From Solirubrobacteraceae bacterium (lineage in GTDB: Bacteria; Actinomycetota; Thermoleophilia; Solirubrobacterales; Solirubrobacteraceae), in NCBI GenBank assembly GCA_030447785.1, contig JAUJOF010000010.1:51218-115217 (forward strand): a stretch of DNA of 64,000 bases, written 5' to 3'. Under the pieces are notes generated by a model. It was not told where the DNA came from and did no database searches. It saw only the letters and a program-made list of their open reading frames with translations. The stretch's first letter is position 1. Every line of letters begins with the position of its first letter. The position numbers and the translations under genes are program-made. Of the stretch, positions 51,143 through 59,947 are shown piece by piece.

Positions 51143-52189
51143 TCAGCCGCCGGAGGGATCGAGGATCTGCAACGTGCCCGCGTTGCGCGAGGCGATGAAC
51201 AGCCGCCCCGTGCTCGGGTCGACGGCCAGGCTGTTGGGCTGGCGCACCGTCGGGAAGGTGCGCCCCACGCGTGGCTGGTCGCCGACGGCCAGCTCGACGA
51301 CCTGGTTGCGCCCCACCAGGGTCACCCACACCCGCCCGCGCTCGCGGTCGATGGCGATCCCGTAGGGCGAGCCCTCCAGTGGCACGCGCCCCACGAAGCG
51401 CAGGCGCGGCTGGGTCTGGAAGACGTTCAGCGCGTCACCGCGCGTGTCGGTGACGTAGATGCGCCCCTGGTCGTCGCGCACGCCGTGGGTGGGACCGTAC
51501 CCGGAGTTCTGCGAGCCCTGGCCGGTCAAGGAACCCGTCTCGAACAGCTCGACGGTGTAGGCGCGCACCGAGATGGCCGCGATCTGGTCGTCGAGGGAGA
51601 CGATGCCCCCGGGTTGCACGTCGATGGGGATCTGGCGCACCCGTCGGCCCTCCTCGAGGACCGACAGGGTCGAGGAGAACTCGTCGCCCACGTAGATGCG
51701 CCCGTCCAGGAAGGCGACGTCGTGGGGGTTCTCGCCCACCTCGGTCACGCGCGTCTCGCCCCCGGGAAGGGAGACCTCGGCCAGCGCGTTGGCGTCCTCG
51801 CTGGGCACCAGCACCGGGCCGCCGGGCTCGGCCAGGGCCAGGTGGCGCGGGGCGGAGGGGATCGGTACGCGCTCGCGCACCTCGCCGCTGCGCCCGTCGA
51901 CCAGGACGAGCCGGTTGGGCTCGCGCGTGCCCACGGCGACAAGGCCGGTCTCGGGATCGAAGGCGACTCCCTCGGGGCCCCTGCCGACCGGCACGACGCG
52001 ACCGGCCGGCTCCTCGCCGGGTGGGGGCGCCTCGGCCGGCTCGGCGGCCTGGGGCGGGAAGGGCAGCGCGGTGTTCGCGCCCGAGCCACCGCCACCGCCA
52101 CCGCCTCCCTGGGCGCCGTCTTCCTCGCCACAGGCCAGCAACGTCAGCGGGGCGAGCACCACCAGCAGGAGCAGGAGCGGTGAACGCAT
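51143..52189 (-). CDS. YncE-like beta-propeller lipoprotein
   Basis: 348 residues. The signal peptide ends in a lipobox-like '[11 protein letters not shown]', followed by a Gly/Ala linker and about six propeller blades ('[20 protein letters not shown]', '[20 protein letters not shown]', '[20 protein letters not shown]'). Anchored outside the membrane; ligand unknown. It lies 59 bases upstream of msrA on the same strand. Confidence 0.83.
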   Translation of the reverse strand: MRSPLLLLLVVLAPLTLLACGEEDGAQGGGGGGGGSGANTALPFPPQAAEPAEAPPPGEEPAGRVVPVGRGPEGVAFDPETGLVAVGTREPNRLVLVDGRSGEVRERVPIPSAPRHLALAEPGGPVLVPSEDANALAEVSLPGGETRVTEVGENPHDVAFLDGRIYVGDEFSSTLSVLEEGRRVRQIPIDVQPGGIVSLDDQIAAISVRAYTVELFETGSLTGQGSQNSGYGPTHGVRDDQGRIYVTDTRGDALNVFQTQPRLRFVGRVPLEGSPYGIAIDRERGRVWVTLVGRNQVVELAVGDQPRVGRTFPTVRQPNSLAVDPSTGRLFIASRNAGTLQILDPSGG

Positions 52190-52246
52190 GGCGGTGGCCG
52201 TACCCGTGGCTCGGACCGGTGAAGCGAAGGCGCAGGTGCCACCTTG

Positions 52247-52771
52247 CTAGTGGTCCGTCCGGCACGAGACGCCACTCTGGGGCAGCAGGGCGGGCGGCAG
52301 CGGTGCGCCGACCTGCGTCGCGAGGTCCTCCAGCTCGCCCCGCGCCACCACGGGCACCTGGAGGCGCGCGGCGATGACCTGCACCGCAACACGGCGGGAC
52401 GCGTCGCCATCGCCGGGGGCGACCAGGCCCTCCACCCGCGCCTGCTCCGCGCGCAGTCCGTCGGTGTGCGCCTCCAGGCGCCCCCAGCACCCCACGACGC
52501 CCTCGACCCAGTCGAACTCGCCGAACCAGGAGCGCACGCCGGGCCTGTGGTAGGCGTAGATGCCGCACTTGCACTCGGGATGGGGCGAAGCGTGGGGTGC
52601 GGACAGCCACCCGCGCCCGAAGGTCAGGCGCCGGTTGGCGGGGTAGCAGGCCGCATGCATGGTGCGCCCCTCCCAGCGCACCGGGATGTGCGGGCTGAGC
52701 AGGCGCCGGTCGACGATGCGCCAGGCCCGGAAGCCCACCACGGGGCCAAGCAGGTCTGGAGCGGCGGTCAC
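52247..52771 (-). CDS. Hypothetical protein with Cys/His motif
   Basis: 174 residues. 'GFRAWRIVDRRLLSPHIPVR' opens the protein; 'HPECKCGIYAYHRPGV' is a C-x-C motif reminiscent of short actinobacterial proteins of unknown function; 'VVGCWGRLEAHTDGLRAEQA' follows. No signal peptide. The GTG start overlaps the stop of the 53-residue ORF (GTGA), so the two are co-translated. Function unknown. Confidence 0.65.
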   Translation of the reverse strand: MTAAPDLLGPVVGFRAWRIVDRRLLSPHIPVRWEGRTMHAACYPANRRLTFGRGWLSAPHASPHPECKCGIYAYHRPGVRSWFGEFDWVEGVVGCWGRLEAHTDGLRAEQARVEGLVAPGDGDASRRVAVQVIAARLQVPVVARGELEDLATQVGAPLPPALLPQSGVSCRTDH

Positions 52772-52929
52772 CCGCGTGCCGGCGCCTCGCGCTCGGCCGG
52801 CACGGGCTCGCGGGCGGGCGCCGGAGCCTGATGGCCTGGCGGTGCGGGCCCGGGTGACGGCACGGGCGCGCGGAGAGGGAGCGCCAGCGGCTCGACGACG
52901 ATGGTGCGCGAGCGACCCGGGAGGGTCAT
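52768..52929 (-). CDS. 53-residue Pro-rich small protein
   Basis: 'MTLPGRSRTIVVEPLALPL' followed by a Pro/Ala/Glu-rich tail. TATCCT (52936-52941, minus) lies 6 bases before the ATG and the stop overlaps the GTG of the next gene, so it sits at the head of a two-gene operon. No family recognised. Confidence 0.55.
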   Translation of the reverse strand: MTLPGRSRTIVVEPLALPLRAPVPSPGPAPPGHQAPAPAREPVPAEREAPARG

Positions 52930-52935
52930 GCCCCG

Positions 52936-52941
52936 AGGATA
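52936..52941 (-). promoter_or_regulatory. Start-proximal -10 box (TATCCT-N6-ATG)
   Basis: Leaderless geometry for the 53-residue ORF; back to back with the box at 52982. Confidence 0.5.
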
Positions 52942-52981
52942 CCGGGCCATCTGGTGCCGGAGGGACCACTGGTGCGCTCGC

Positions 52982-52987
52982 TAGGGT
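52982..52987 (+). promoter_or_regulatory. Start-proximal -10 box (TAGGGT-N7-ATG)
   Basis: Lies 7 bases before the ATG of the lipoprotein at 52995. The two divergent boxes are only 40 bases apart. Confidence 0.5.
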
Positions 52988-52994
52988 CGGCGCC

Positions 52995-53453
52995 ATGCGC
53001 AAGCTCCTCCGGGTGGCGCTGCCCGCTCTGCTCGCTGGCGCCGTGCTGGCCGGCTGCGGCGAGGACACCGACGCCGCCAACCAGTACGTCCAGGACGTCA
53101 ACCGGGCCCAGCAGCGCTTCGCCGCCGACCTGCAGAAGCTCACGGGCCGGATCACGCCCGAGAGCACGCGCAAGTCCGATCAGAAGACGCTCGAGCAGGT
53201 CGAGCAGCTGATCGACGAAGCGGTGGGCGACCTGCGCACCATCGAGCCTCCAGACGACGTGCGTGCCCAGCACCAGGCCTTCATCGATCTGTTCCAGTCC
53301 TACAGCAAGGAGCTCGAGCCGCTGGCCGAGTCGCTCGACGCCGACCCGTCCGAGCAGCTACGCGCCAACCAGCGCTACGTCGAGGCCTCCAACCGCTTCG
53401 CCCGGCGCGTCGACCGGATCATCGCGCAGATCAACCGCCGCCTGAGCGAGTAG
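52995..53453 (+). CDS. Small helical lipoprotein
   Basis: 152 residues. Signal peptide with lipobox 'LLAGAVLAGCGEDTD', then an all-helical domain ('RAQQRFAADLQKLTGRITPE', 'RYVEASNRFARRVDRIIAQI'). No enzyme motif. Function unknown; possibly an envelope binding protein. Confidence 0.8.
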   Translation: MRKLLRVALPALLAGAVLAGCGEDTDAANQYVQDVNRAQQRFAADLQKLTGRITPESTRKSDQKTLEQVEQLIDEAVGDLRTIEPPDDVRAQHQAFIDLFQSYSKELEPLAESLDADPSEQLRANQRYVEASNRFARRVDRIIAQINRRLSE

Positions 53454-53469
53454 AGGGGCGAGCGCGGCC

Positions 53470-53556
53470 GTGTCGCCCTTCTGGTTCTGGGTGCAGGTAC
53501 TGATCGTGGTCTTCGTGGTGGCCGGCATGGTCATCGCGGTGATCCGCCTCCTTTAG
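53470..53556 (+). CDS. 28-residue single-pass membrane peptide
   Basis: GTG start, 'MSPFWFWVQVLIVVFVVAGM' then 'VIAVIRLL', stop TAG. GAGGGGCGAG lies about 8 bases upstream. It is almost wholly one membrane helix with an aromatic N-terminus, 16 bases after the lipoprotein stop, so probably in its operon. Too short for homology-based assignment. Confidence 0.5.
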   Translation: MSPFWFWVQVLIVVFVVAGMVIAVIRLL

Positions 53557-53802
53557 GGCCTATCCCGCTAGGGATCGCACGCCAAGGCGGCCGATCCGCG
53601 GCGCCTGGCGCCACCCGCGGTGCTCGCCGGTGCTCTGCACCGACTGCGCCCGCGTGCGGCCCCACACCACTCCCTCCGGTCGTGCCACGGTTCGACCACC
53701 TCGCCGCGCGTCCCTACCGAGATAGACCCTTAGGCCCCGGAGGCCTGCATCCGCGCCTGCCTATGCTCGGCCGCGTTCGGTTGAAGCGATGCGGGGGACA
53801 GC
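53557..53802. other. Intergenic region before the UspA gene
   Basis: 246 bases. It starts with a short hairpin ATCCC-GCTA-GGGAT (near 53563) that may end the preceding operon. TATGCT near 53762 is a possible -10 element for uspA with a ~35-base leader. No ORF with support. Confidence 0.4.
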
Positions 53803-54246
53803 ATGTGGGGATCGATCGTGGTGGGCACCGACGGGTCGGAGACGGCCAGCCAGGCCGTTCGCCAGGCCATTGATCTGGCGCGCGCGCTGGAGGGCCGCGT
53901 GGAGCTGGTCAGCGCCTATGAGCCGGTCAGCAACCAGCGCCTGCGCGAGGAGGCCCAGCAGGTGCCCCAGGACGTGCAGTGGATGGTCAATCCCCGGGAG
54001 GACGTCGAGGCCACGCTGCGCGATGCCGCCCGCCTGGCCGAGGACGCCGGCGTGCAGGTGGGCACCTACGCGCGCCAGGGCGACCCGGCCGACGCCATCC
54101 TCGACGTGGCCGAGGAACAGCGCGCCGACCTCATTGTCGTCGGCAACAAGGGCATGACCGGCGCCAAGCGCTTTCTGCTGGGCTCGGTGCCCAACAAGGT
54201 CTCCCACCACGCCCCCTGCTCGGTGCTGATCATCCGCACGACCTAG
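53803..54246 (+). CDS. Universal stress protein (UspA family)
   Basis: 147 residues. 'SIVVGTDGSETASQAVRQAI' and 'DLIVVGNKGMTGAKRFLLGS' followed by 'VSHHAPCSVLIIRT' form the ATP-binding G-2x-G-9x-G-(S/T) motif of UspA domains. A single cytoplasmic domain, probably a nucleotide-binding stress protein. GGGGGA precedes the ATG. Confidence 0.92.
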   Translation: MWGSIVVGTDGSETASQAVRQAIDLARALEGRVELVSAYEPVSNQRLREEAQQVPQDVQWMVNPREDVEATLRDAARLAEDAGVQVGTYARQGDPADAILDVAEEQRADLIVVGNKGMTGAKRFLLGSVPNKVSHHAPCSVLIIRTT

Positions 54247-54321
54247 GGGCGCCGGACCAGGTCGCGAAAGTGACGATGCTCCTGGTGCGTCGCCGGGTGG
54301 CGCCGGCGCCGGCGGGGCGGG

Positions 54322-55749
54322 TCAGCCCCTGGGCTCGGTGGCCGCGGCGGCGTCGACCAGGCCGTTGCCGTAGAGCGCGAGGGGGCCCCACGGGCGGGCG
54401 GTTCTCTCGAGGTGAAGCTCGACGTGCTTGGGCCTGGGGTCGGCGCCCAGCACGCCGCTGGCGCGCACCAGGGCGGCGGTGGCGGCCACGTGCGGGGCGG
54501 CCATCGAGGTGCCCTCGTAGCCGTCGGGCAGGCCAAAGCTGCTCGCCTTGCCCCTGAAGGTGAGCTGCACGACGTCGCGCCCCGCGTCGCTGTCGCGGCA
54601 GCGCGGGTCGCCCTGGACCTTGGCGTCGCGTCCACCGCCGGGGGCCACGAGGTCCACGAAGCGCCCCGCGTTGGAGAAGCTCGCCAGGCAGCCGCTGTCG
54701 GTGGTCGCGCCCACGCCGATCACGCCGGGCGCGCGCGCCGGGTAGGGGACCGTGTCCAGCGAGGAGTTGCCGGCGGCGGCGACCACGTCGACCTTCTTGT
54801 CACGCGCGTAGTCGATGGCCTTCAGCAGGTTGGGGATGTCGCGGGCGCCCACGGTGTCGTCGAACTCGATCGAGAGGTTGATCACGTCGGCGCCGTTGCG
54901 CGCGGCGTAGCGCACCGCCCGAGCCATGTCGTCGCTGTCGCCGAGGCCATCGGCGTCCAGCACCCGCAGGGGCATGATGCGCGCGCCGTAGGCCAGGCCC
55001 GTGACGCCCGTTCGGTTGCCGGTGCGCTCGGCGATCGTGCCCGCGATGTGGGTGCCGTGGCCCGAGGCGTCCATGGGATAGGGATCGTCGCGCAGGAAGT
55101 CGTAGCCGCGCACGAACTGGGAGCGCGAGAAGTCCGGCGAGAGGCGATAGCGCCCGCTGTTGCGGTAGGCCACGCCCGAGTCGATGACCGCCACCACCGA
55201 GCCGCGCCCGCCGTTGCGACCGACGTCGATCAGGTTCTGCCAGGCCTCGGGCGCGTCGACGCCGAACTCGGCCAGGAAGTTCCACTGGTCGCGCGCCCAG
55301 CCGCCCGCGACGCCCGAGCGACCGGGGTCGGGCGGCACGTAGGCCGCAGCGCGCGCGACGTGGTTGGGCACCGCGGAGGCGACCTCCTCGCGGGCGTCGA
55401 GACGCTGCACGGCGGCGTCGACGTCCACGCCGTCGGGCAGGCCGATCAGACGCGTGCGGGGGCCCGAGGTGCGCAGCACCTCCCCGCCCACGGTCTGCGC
55501 CACCTCGTCGCGCTCGCCCTCGGTCACGTCCTCCTCGAAGACCACGAGCAGCTGGCGCCGGCGCGCGGGCGCCCGCTGGCCGGCGGTGGTGTCGACCGCG
55601 GTGGCCGCCGTGACGTTGGCCGCCGGGTCGGTGACGCCCAGCGACGGCGCGGCGGCAGCGGCCGGCGAGGCGCCCAGCGCTGCGCCGACCAGGCCGGCGG
55701 CCAGCGCCGAGGACAGGTGGAGCTTGAGGCGGGGAGGGAGGGGGGCCAT
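54322..55749 (-). CDS. Secreted S8 subtilisin-like serine protease
   Basis: 475 residues. A signal peptide ('LAAGLVGAALGASPAAAAA') is followed by an I9-type inhibitor propeptide ('QLLVVFEEDVTEGERDEVAQ') and the catalytic domain with Asp in 'VVAVIDSGVAYRNS', His in 'ASGHGTHIAGTIAERTG', Asn in 'VVAAAGNSSLD' and Ser in 'GTSMAAPHVAATAALV'. An extracellular peptidase. The catalytic set is complete and the length normal. Confidence 0.93.
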   Translation of the reverse strand: MAPLPPRLKLHLSSALAAGLVGAALGASPAAAAAPSLGVTDPAANVTAATAVDTTAGQRAPARRRQLLVVFEEDVTEGERDEVAQTVGGEVLRTSGPRTRLIGLPDGVDVDAAVQRLDAREEVASAVPNHVARAAAYVPPDPGRSGVAGGWARDQWNFLAEFGVDAPEAWQNLIDVGRNGGRGSVVAVIDSGVAYRNSGRYRLSPDFSRSQFVRGYDFLRDDPYPMDASGHGTHIAGTIAERTGNRTGVTGLAYGARIMPLRVLDADGLGDSDDMARAVRYAARNGADVINLSIEFDDTVGARDIPNLLKAIDYARDKKVDVVAAAGNSSLDTVPYPARAPGVIGVGATTDSGCLASFSNAGRFVDLVAPGGGRDAKVQGDPRCRDSDAGRDVVQLTFRGKASSFGLPDGYEGTSMAAPHVAATAALVRASGVLGADPRPKHVELHLERTARPWGPLALYGNGLVDAAAATEPRG

Positions 55750-56113
55750 GCGCGAGCGGGAACACTCCGGGGAAGGCCGAAGTTTCGGCCCGTCGAGCGT
55801 AGGGCGCCTTCGAGCTCATCCGCGATGATCCGCCGCGATCACGGATGACCGGGCAACTCCCTGCGCAAGACGAGCACTTCATGCGCCTGGCCATGCGCGA
55901 GGCCGAGGCGGCGCTGGCCCACGGCGACGTTCCGATCGGCGCCGTGGTGGTGCGCGCAGGCGAGGTCGTCGGCGCGGGGCACAACGAGCGCGAGCGGCGC
56001 CGCGACCGCCCACCCACGCGCCCACGGCGAGATCCTCGCGCCTGCGCGCGGCCGCGGTGCACTGGTCTTGTCGACCCCAAGGCTGGCGCGTCGACGTCCT
56101 GCCGCGACACCGC

Positions 56114-56161
56114 GTCACCGGCGGCGTGCTGGCCGCCGGGTGCGCCGCCCTCCTGCGCGAC
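56114..56161. repeat. 48-bp direct repeat, copy 1 (tadA 3' block)
   Basis: Matches 56365-56412 at 47 of 48 bases. Confidence 0.85.
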
Positions 56162-56364
56162 CCTGAGCGCGCGGGAGCCATCGCCGCGCCTGACCCTCGA
56201 GCCGTGGTCTGTCCGACCGGCGGCGCGCGCCGGCGCGATCGTTCTCGCTCGCCGAAGCCGCGTGCCCCGCGTCGTCTTCGATGGACCGTCGGTCGCAAGG
56301 CCGGTGCCGCGGGCAGCGCGTCCTGGACGTCCTCGCCGAGCCGCGCCTCAACCACCGCCCCGAG

Positions 56365-56412
56365 GTCACCGGCGGCGTGCTCGCCGCCGGGTGCGCCGCC
56401 CTCCTGCGCGAC
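56365..56412. repeat. 48-bp direct repeat, copy 2 (tadA 3' block)
   Basis: Matches 56114-56161 at 47 of 48 bases. This copy is in the expected place near the end of tadA. Confidence 0.85.
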
Positions 56413-56485
56413 TTGACCGCTTCGCCTCCCGGCGCTGACGCGCGCGTGGCGGCGCAACATTCGCCCGCTATCTTGGACGCGTCCC

Positions 56486-56573
56486 GGAGGGGTGCCGGAG
56501 CGGTCGAACGGGGCGGTCTCGAAAACCGTTGTGCGTCTTTGGCGCACCGAGGGTTCGAATCCCTCCCCCTCCG
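56486..56573 (+). tRNA. tRNA-Ser (anticodon CGA)
   Basis: 88 bases. The acceptor stem GGAGGGG pairs with CCCCTCC; the anticodon loop CTCGAAA (56518-56524) gives CGA at 56520-56522, reading UCG. A long variable arm (class II) and a T-arm GAGGG-TTCGAAT-CCCTC are present. The discriminator base is G. CCA is not encoded. Confidence 0.95.
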
Positions 56574-56859
56574 CTGTCGCGCCGTCCCAGCCGCCCGGCC
56601 GAGCGCCCGGTGCCGAGGCCGTAGGGGGTGATGCGCGAAAGTCGGTGGCTGATGCTCGCGGCGAACCCCGCAACTATCCGCGTCGGCCAGCGCGGCCGAA
56701 CTCGGCGCTCGGTCGCGGACGCGGCGCGCCCGTACACATGGGCCCCCAGCGAGTAGATGGCGAGGAGGGGGACGAGCGTGGGAACGAGCGGGTCGTCGGC
56801 CGGCATGCCCAAGGCGACGGCCAGCACGTTTGTCGGCGATCTCGTCGCCGAGTCCGCGA
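56574..56859. other. Intergenic region after tRNA-Ser
   Basis: 286 bases between the tRNA and the convergent VapC gene. Minus-strand frames here show no recognisable domain. I see no integrase, attachment-site duplication or other sign of integration at the tRNA. Confidence 0.4.
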
Positions 56860-57296
56860 TCACGCGAAGGGTCTTGAACCCGGATGCCGTCGAAGCGTCG
56901 GAGGTCGCGGTCGCGCGTGTAGATGGTCGTGACACCGTGCTCTCGCATGAGCGCGGCGAGGTGGGCATCTGGGACGTCGTTGCCGCGAAGCTGGTCACCC
57001 GCGGTCTTGCGAAAGTCGTCCCAGAAGGCGTCGCCCTCACCGGGGGCGCGGACGTGCCCGAGGGAGAGGAGTGCCGTGACGTTGCCGATCGCGTCCCTGG
57101 GCGGCAGCGGGTGCGGCAGCACGGCGGGATGGGTCACGATGCGCAAGCCCGCGCGTAACCCATGAGTGCGGGCCAGAACAGGTAGACCAGCTCGGGGCCG
57201 GCCGCGAGCCGCTCGATGAGCGCGCGCAGGACCGTGTACGGGGTCGCCCTCATTGGAGGCGTAGACGAGCACGTTGGTGTCGACGGTCACGCTCAT
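56860..57296 (-). CDS. VapC-type PIN toxin of the second TA locus (frameshifts)
   Basis: About 145 residues across three breaks. 'MSVTVDTNVLVYASNEGDP' has the first catalytic Asp; next frame 'VLRALIERLAAGPELVYLFW'; then 'GLRIVTHPAVLPHPL', 'DVPDAHLAALMREHGVTTIY' and 'TRDRDLRRFDGIRVQDP', with the later acidic residues intact. The end reads 'DPFA' and stop if one C is restored near 56867. The ATG overlaps the antitoxin stop. Probably intact in the organism. Confidence 0.8.
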
Positions 57297-57532
57297 CCGT
57301 GCCGATCGAGAACCTGGCGCAGCGCCTCCTCGTCCTCGAGGTCCACGAGCGGGGCACCGAGGTCGGCGGTTGTCCAGCTGAAGGGGCGGGCCGCTGCCGG
57401 TTGCTTGGAATCGGCGAGCGCGCCGGCGAGCAGCTCCGACGCCACCTGCCCCATGCTCTTGTGCTCGCGCTCGCCCCGGCGGCGAAGCTCGCGCAGGATC
57501 GCGGTGTCGATGTCAAGTGTCGTACGCGGCAT
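57293..57532 (-). CDS. VapB-type antitoxin of the second TA locus
   Basis: 79 residues. 'MPRTTLDIDTAILRELRRRG' and 'HKSMGQVASELLAGAL' give the ribbon-helix-helix fold; the tail 'PFSWTTADLGAPLVDLEDEE' resembles VapB tails that bind the toxin. TAGCAT (57541-57546, minus) is 8 bases before the ATG, the same hexamer and spacing as in the first VapBC locus. Confidence 0.85.
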   Translation of the reverse strand: MPRTTLDIDTAILRELRRRGEREHKSMGQVASELLAGALADSKQPAAARPFSWTTADLGAPLVDLEDEEALRQVLDRHG

Positions 57533-57540
57533 GATGGCTG

Positions 57541-57546
57541 ATGCTA
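57541..57546 (-). promoter_or_regulatory. Start-proximal -10 box (TAGCAT-N8-ATG) of the second VapBC
   Basis: Identical hexamer and 8-base spacing to the first VapBC locus at 7145-7150. Confidence 0.5.
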
Positions 57547-57638
57547 GCCAAGATCGCATCTGATGACCCACGCTCGCCGGGTGCCTTTCAGCACCTGCCG
57601 CGGGGGCACGCGTACGCTGACGTCGCCTGTCGCCGTGG

Positions 57639-58508
57639 TCAGTCGTTGCCGGTGATGTGGGCGAGCACGGCCGTGTAGTCCTGGTCGCCCAGACCGGCGG
57701 CCTCGGCCTCGACCAGCCAGTCGCGGGCGGCCCGCGACAAGCCCATGTCGACGCCCGCGGCGGCGGCCGCGTCGAGGATGAGATCTGCGTCCTTGCGGGC
57801 CAGCGAGAGCGCGAAACGGGGCGGGAAGCTCCCCGTCTCGATCGCATCACGCCGTCGCTCGGCCTGGGCGCCCAGCGGTGTGGCCGACAGCACCTCGAAG
57901 GTCGCCTCGCGCGACAGGCCCATCCCCTGGGCCAGGGCGATCGCCTCGCCGAGAACGCCGAGCACCCCCAGCAGCGTCAGGTTGGCCGTGAGCTTCGCCG
58001 CGGCGCCCGCCCCCGTCGGCCCGACGCGCCGGGGCGAGCCGAGGGTGGACAGCAGCGGCCGCCATCGCTCCACCGACTCCGGTGGTCCGCCCACGAAGAT
58101 GCCAAGGTCACCGGCCTCGGCCTCGCTGACGCTGCCCAGCACGGGGGCGTCGAGCACCACCACCCCATCGGGGAGCATGGTGGCGAGCCTGGTCACGCCA
58201 GCGGGTCCGATCGTCGACATCTCGATCAGCGTGGCTGAGTGATCGATCCCGGCGGCGATGCCCTCGGGTCCCTCGCTCACCTCCCACAGGGCCGCCGGAT
58301 CGGACACCATGGTGATCGTCACGTCGGCACGCGCGGCGGCGGCGGCCGGGCTCTCGGCGGCCTGGGCTCCCAGCGCGACCAGGGGCTCGCAACGTGCCGC
58401 CGTCCGGTTCCAGACGGTGACCTGGTAGCCGGCGTCCACCAGCCGGCGGGCCATGCGACCTCCCATCGCGCCGAGGCCCACGAAGGCGACTGCGGTCATG
58501 GTCGCCAT
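57639..58508 (-). CDS. Beta-hydroxyacid dehydrogenase family oxidoreductase
   Basis: 289 residues from the ATG at 58508 (286 from 58499). 'AVAFVGLGAMGGRMARRLVD' is the NAD(P)-binding motif; 'LDAPVLGSVSEAEAGDLGIF' (usually DAPVSGG), 'GPTGAGAAAKLTANL' with the catalytic Lys, and 'FALSLARKDADLILDAA' complete the set for 3-hydroxyisobutyrate/glyoxylate-reductase-like enzymes. Substrate not determinable. Confidence 0.9.
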   Translation of the reverse strand: MATMTAVAFVGLGAMGGRMARRLVDAGYQVTVWNRTAARCEPLVALGAQAAESPAAAAARADVTITMVSDPAALWEVSEGPEGIAAGIDHSATLIEMSTIGPAGVTRLATMLPDGVVVLDAPVLGSVSEAEAGDLGIFVGGPPESVERWRPLLSTLGSPRRVGPTGAGAAAKLTANLTLLGVLGVLGEAIALAQGMGLSREATFEVLSATPLGAQAERRRDAIETGSFPPRFALSLARKDADLILDAAAAAGVDMGLSRAARDWLVEAEAAGLGDQDYTAVLAHITGND

Positions 58509-58716
58509 CTTGACGGAGGATCCGGCGCCTCGCAGTCCGAGAGGACCGGCGCGGCGGACCGCTGTGCGCACGGCTTGGCGCGTCGGTGCGATCGGAGCCC
58601 CAGGCCCGGCGGCCCCAGGCGTGAGCAGCCGGCGGCATCATTTCCTCCTTGCCAGCTGTGCGCGGCTGAAAACCTGCGCACATTCGGTCGCTGCCTCCAC
58701 CCTTCGATCGCCGCGT

Positions 58717-59947
58717 GTGGCGCAGCCGCTGCGCGGGCCGTGGATGGCGTCGTTCCTCAGCCTCGGGCTGCTCGTGCTGTTCACGATCGAGATCCTGACG
58801 GGGTACTTCTCCTACGTCGCCTACGCGCCGACGATCGGCGCGAACGACATCGCCGGCGGCGGTCCGGACGAGGCGCTCTTCGGGTGGACCTGGCCCACGG
58901 AGCCGGCGTGGCTGTACGGCCTCTGAATCAGAGCCTGCACGTCCTGGCCGGCGTCATCGCCATCCCGATCCTCGCGGCAAGCTGTGGGTGGTGATGCCGA
59001 AGTTCTACGCCTGGCCGCCGGCGCGCTCGGCGGCCGACGTGCTCGAGCGCGGCACGTACGCGCTCATCATCGGCTCGAGCATCTTCCTGGTCTTCACCGG
59101 GCTGTGGAACATCGCCTACTGGCTTCCGTGGCGCTTCGGCTTCGTCCAGGCGCACTTCTACGCTGCCTTCGTCTTCGTGGGCGCCTTCCTCGGGCACGTC
59201 GCGATCAAGTTGCCGGTCATGCGCCAGGCCTTCCGCGACCGGGGCGTCCTGCGCCCCCCTGCGCGAGGACCTCGCCAGCACGCGCGACCCGAGCCGTTCG
59301 ACGAGGACAGCAGCGCCCCGCTCGAGCCCGACGCGCCGACGATCTCCCGGCGCGGGTTGATCGGGGTGGTCGGCGGAGCGTCGGTGCTGATGGGCGCGTT
59401 GTGGGCCGGCCAGAGCGTCGGGGGCTGGACGCGCAGCACGGCGCTGTTCGCCCCGCGCGGCCAGGACCCGGAGTTCCCACTGTCGCAGGGCTTTCAGGTC
59501 AACCAGACCGCCGAGAAGGCGAAGATCACGCAGGACCTCGTGGGCGACGACTGGCGGCTCGAGGTGGTCGGGCGCGAGCGCCTGCGGTTCAGCCGCGAGG
59601 AGCTGCTGGCGATGCCCCAGCACACCGAGGACATCCCGATCCAGTGCGTGGAGGGATGGGTGACCTGGCAGACGTGGACCGGGGTGCGGTTGCGCGACCT
59701 GGCGATCATGGCCGGCGTGCCCGACCCCGACGAGCTGGAGGTCAAGTCGGTGCAGCCGGCCGGGGCGTTCGACGACGTCGTGCTGCGCGGCTCGCGGGTG
59801 ACCGATCCGCAGGCGCTGCTCGCGCTCAAGGTCAACGACGAGGCTCTGTCGCTGGACCACGGCTACCCGGCGCGGATCATCGTGCCCGCGTCGCTGGGCG
59901 TGCACCAGACCAAGTGGGTGGGGCGGCTGACGTGGAGGCCCGCGTGA
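58717..59947 (+). CDS. Membrane-anchored molybdopterin oxidoreductase (SuoxE/MsrP-like, two frameshifts)
   Basis: About 410 residues after repair near 58925 and 58980. An N-terminal cytochrome-b-like membrane part ('FLSLGLLVLFTIEILTGYFS', 'NQSLHVLAGVIAIPILAA', 'KLWVVMPKFYAWPP') with His residues precedes a short loop and twin-Arg-like 'TISRRGLIGVVGG', then the molybdopterin domain: 'MPQHTEDIPIQCVEGWVTWQ' (Cys ligand to Mo) and 'WTGVRLRDLAIMAGVPD'. Likely an extracytoplasmic oxidoreductase wired to a heme b anchor. The GTG start at 58717 is tentative. Confidence 0.82.

Larger units (their letters stand above)
55845..56416 (+). pseudogene. tadA: tRNA adenosine deaminase, scrambled
   Basis: The N-terminus is normal ('FMRLAMREAEAALAHGDVPI', then 'GAVVVRAGEVVGAGHNERE'), but 'HAE' occurs only as degraded 'AHGEIL' in another frame, and the zinc PCxxC motif is lost ('LTLEPWSVRPAARAGAIVLA'). 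A 48-base block encoding 'VTGGVLAAGCAALLRD' occurs twice, at 56114-56161 and 56365-56412, although TadA has it once at the C-terminus. TadA makes inosine in tRNA-Arg(ACG) and is normally essential, so this is either an assembly scramble or a duplicate. Confidence 0.75.

Noticed and set aside
56486..56900. Integration site at tRNA-Ser
   Set aside because: No integrase, no duplicated tRNA 3' end and no transposase in the neighbourhood.
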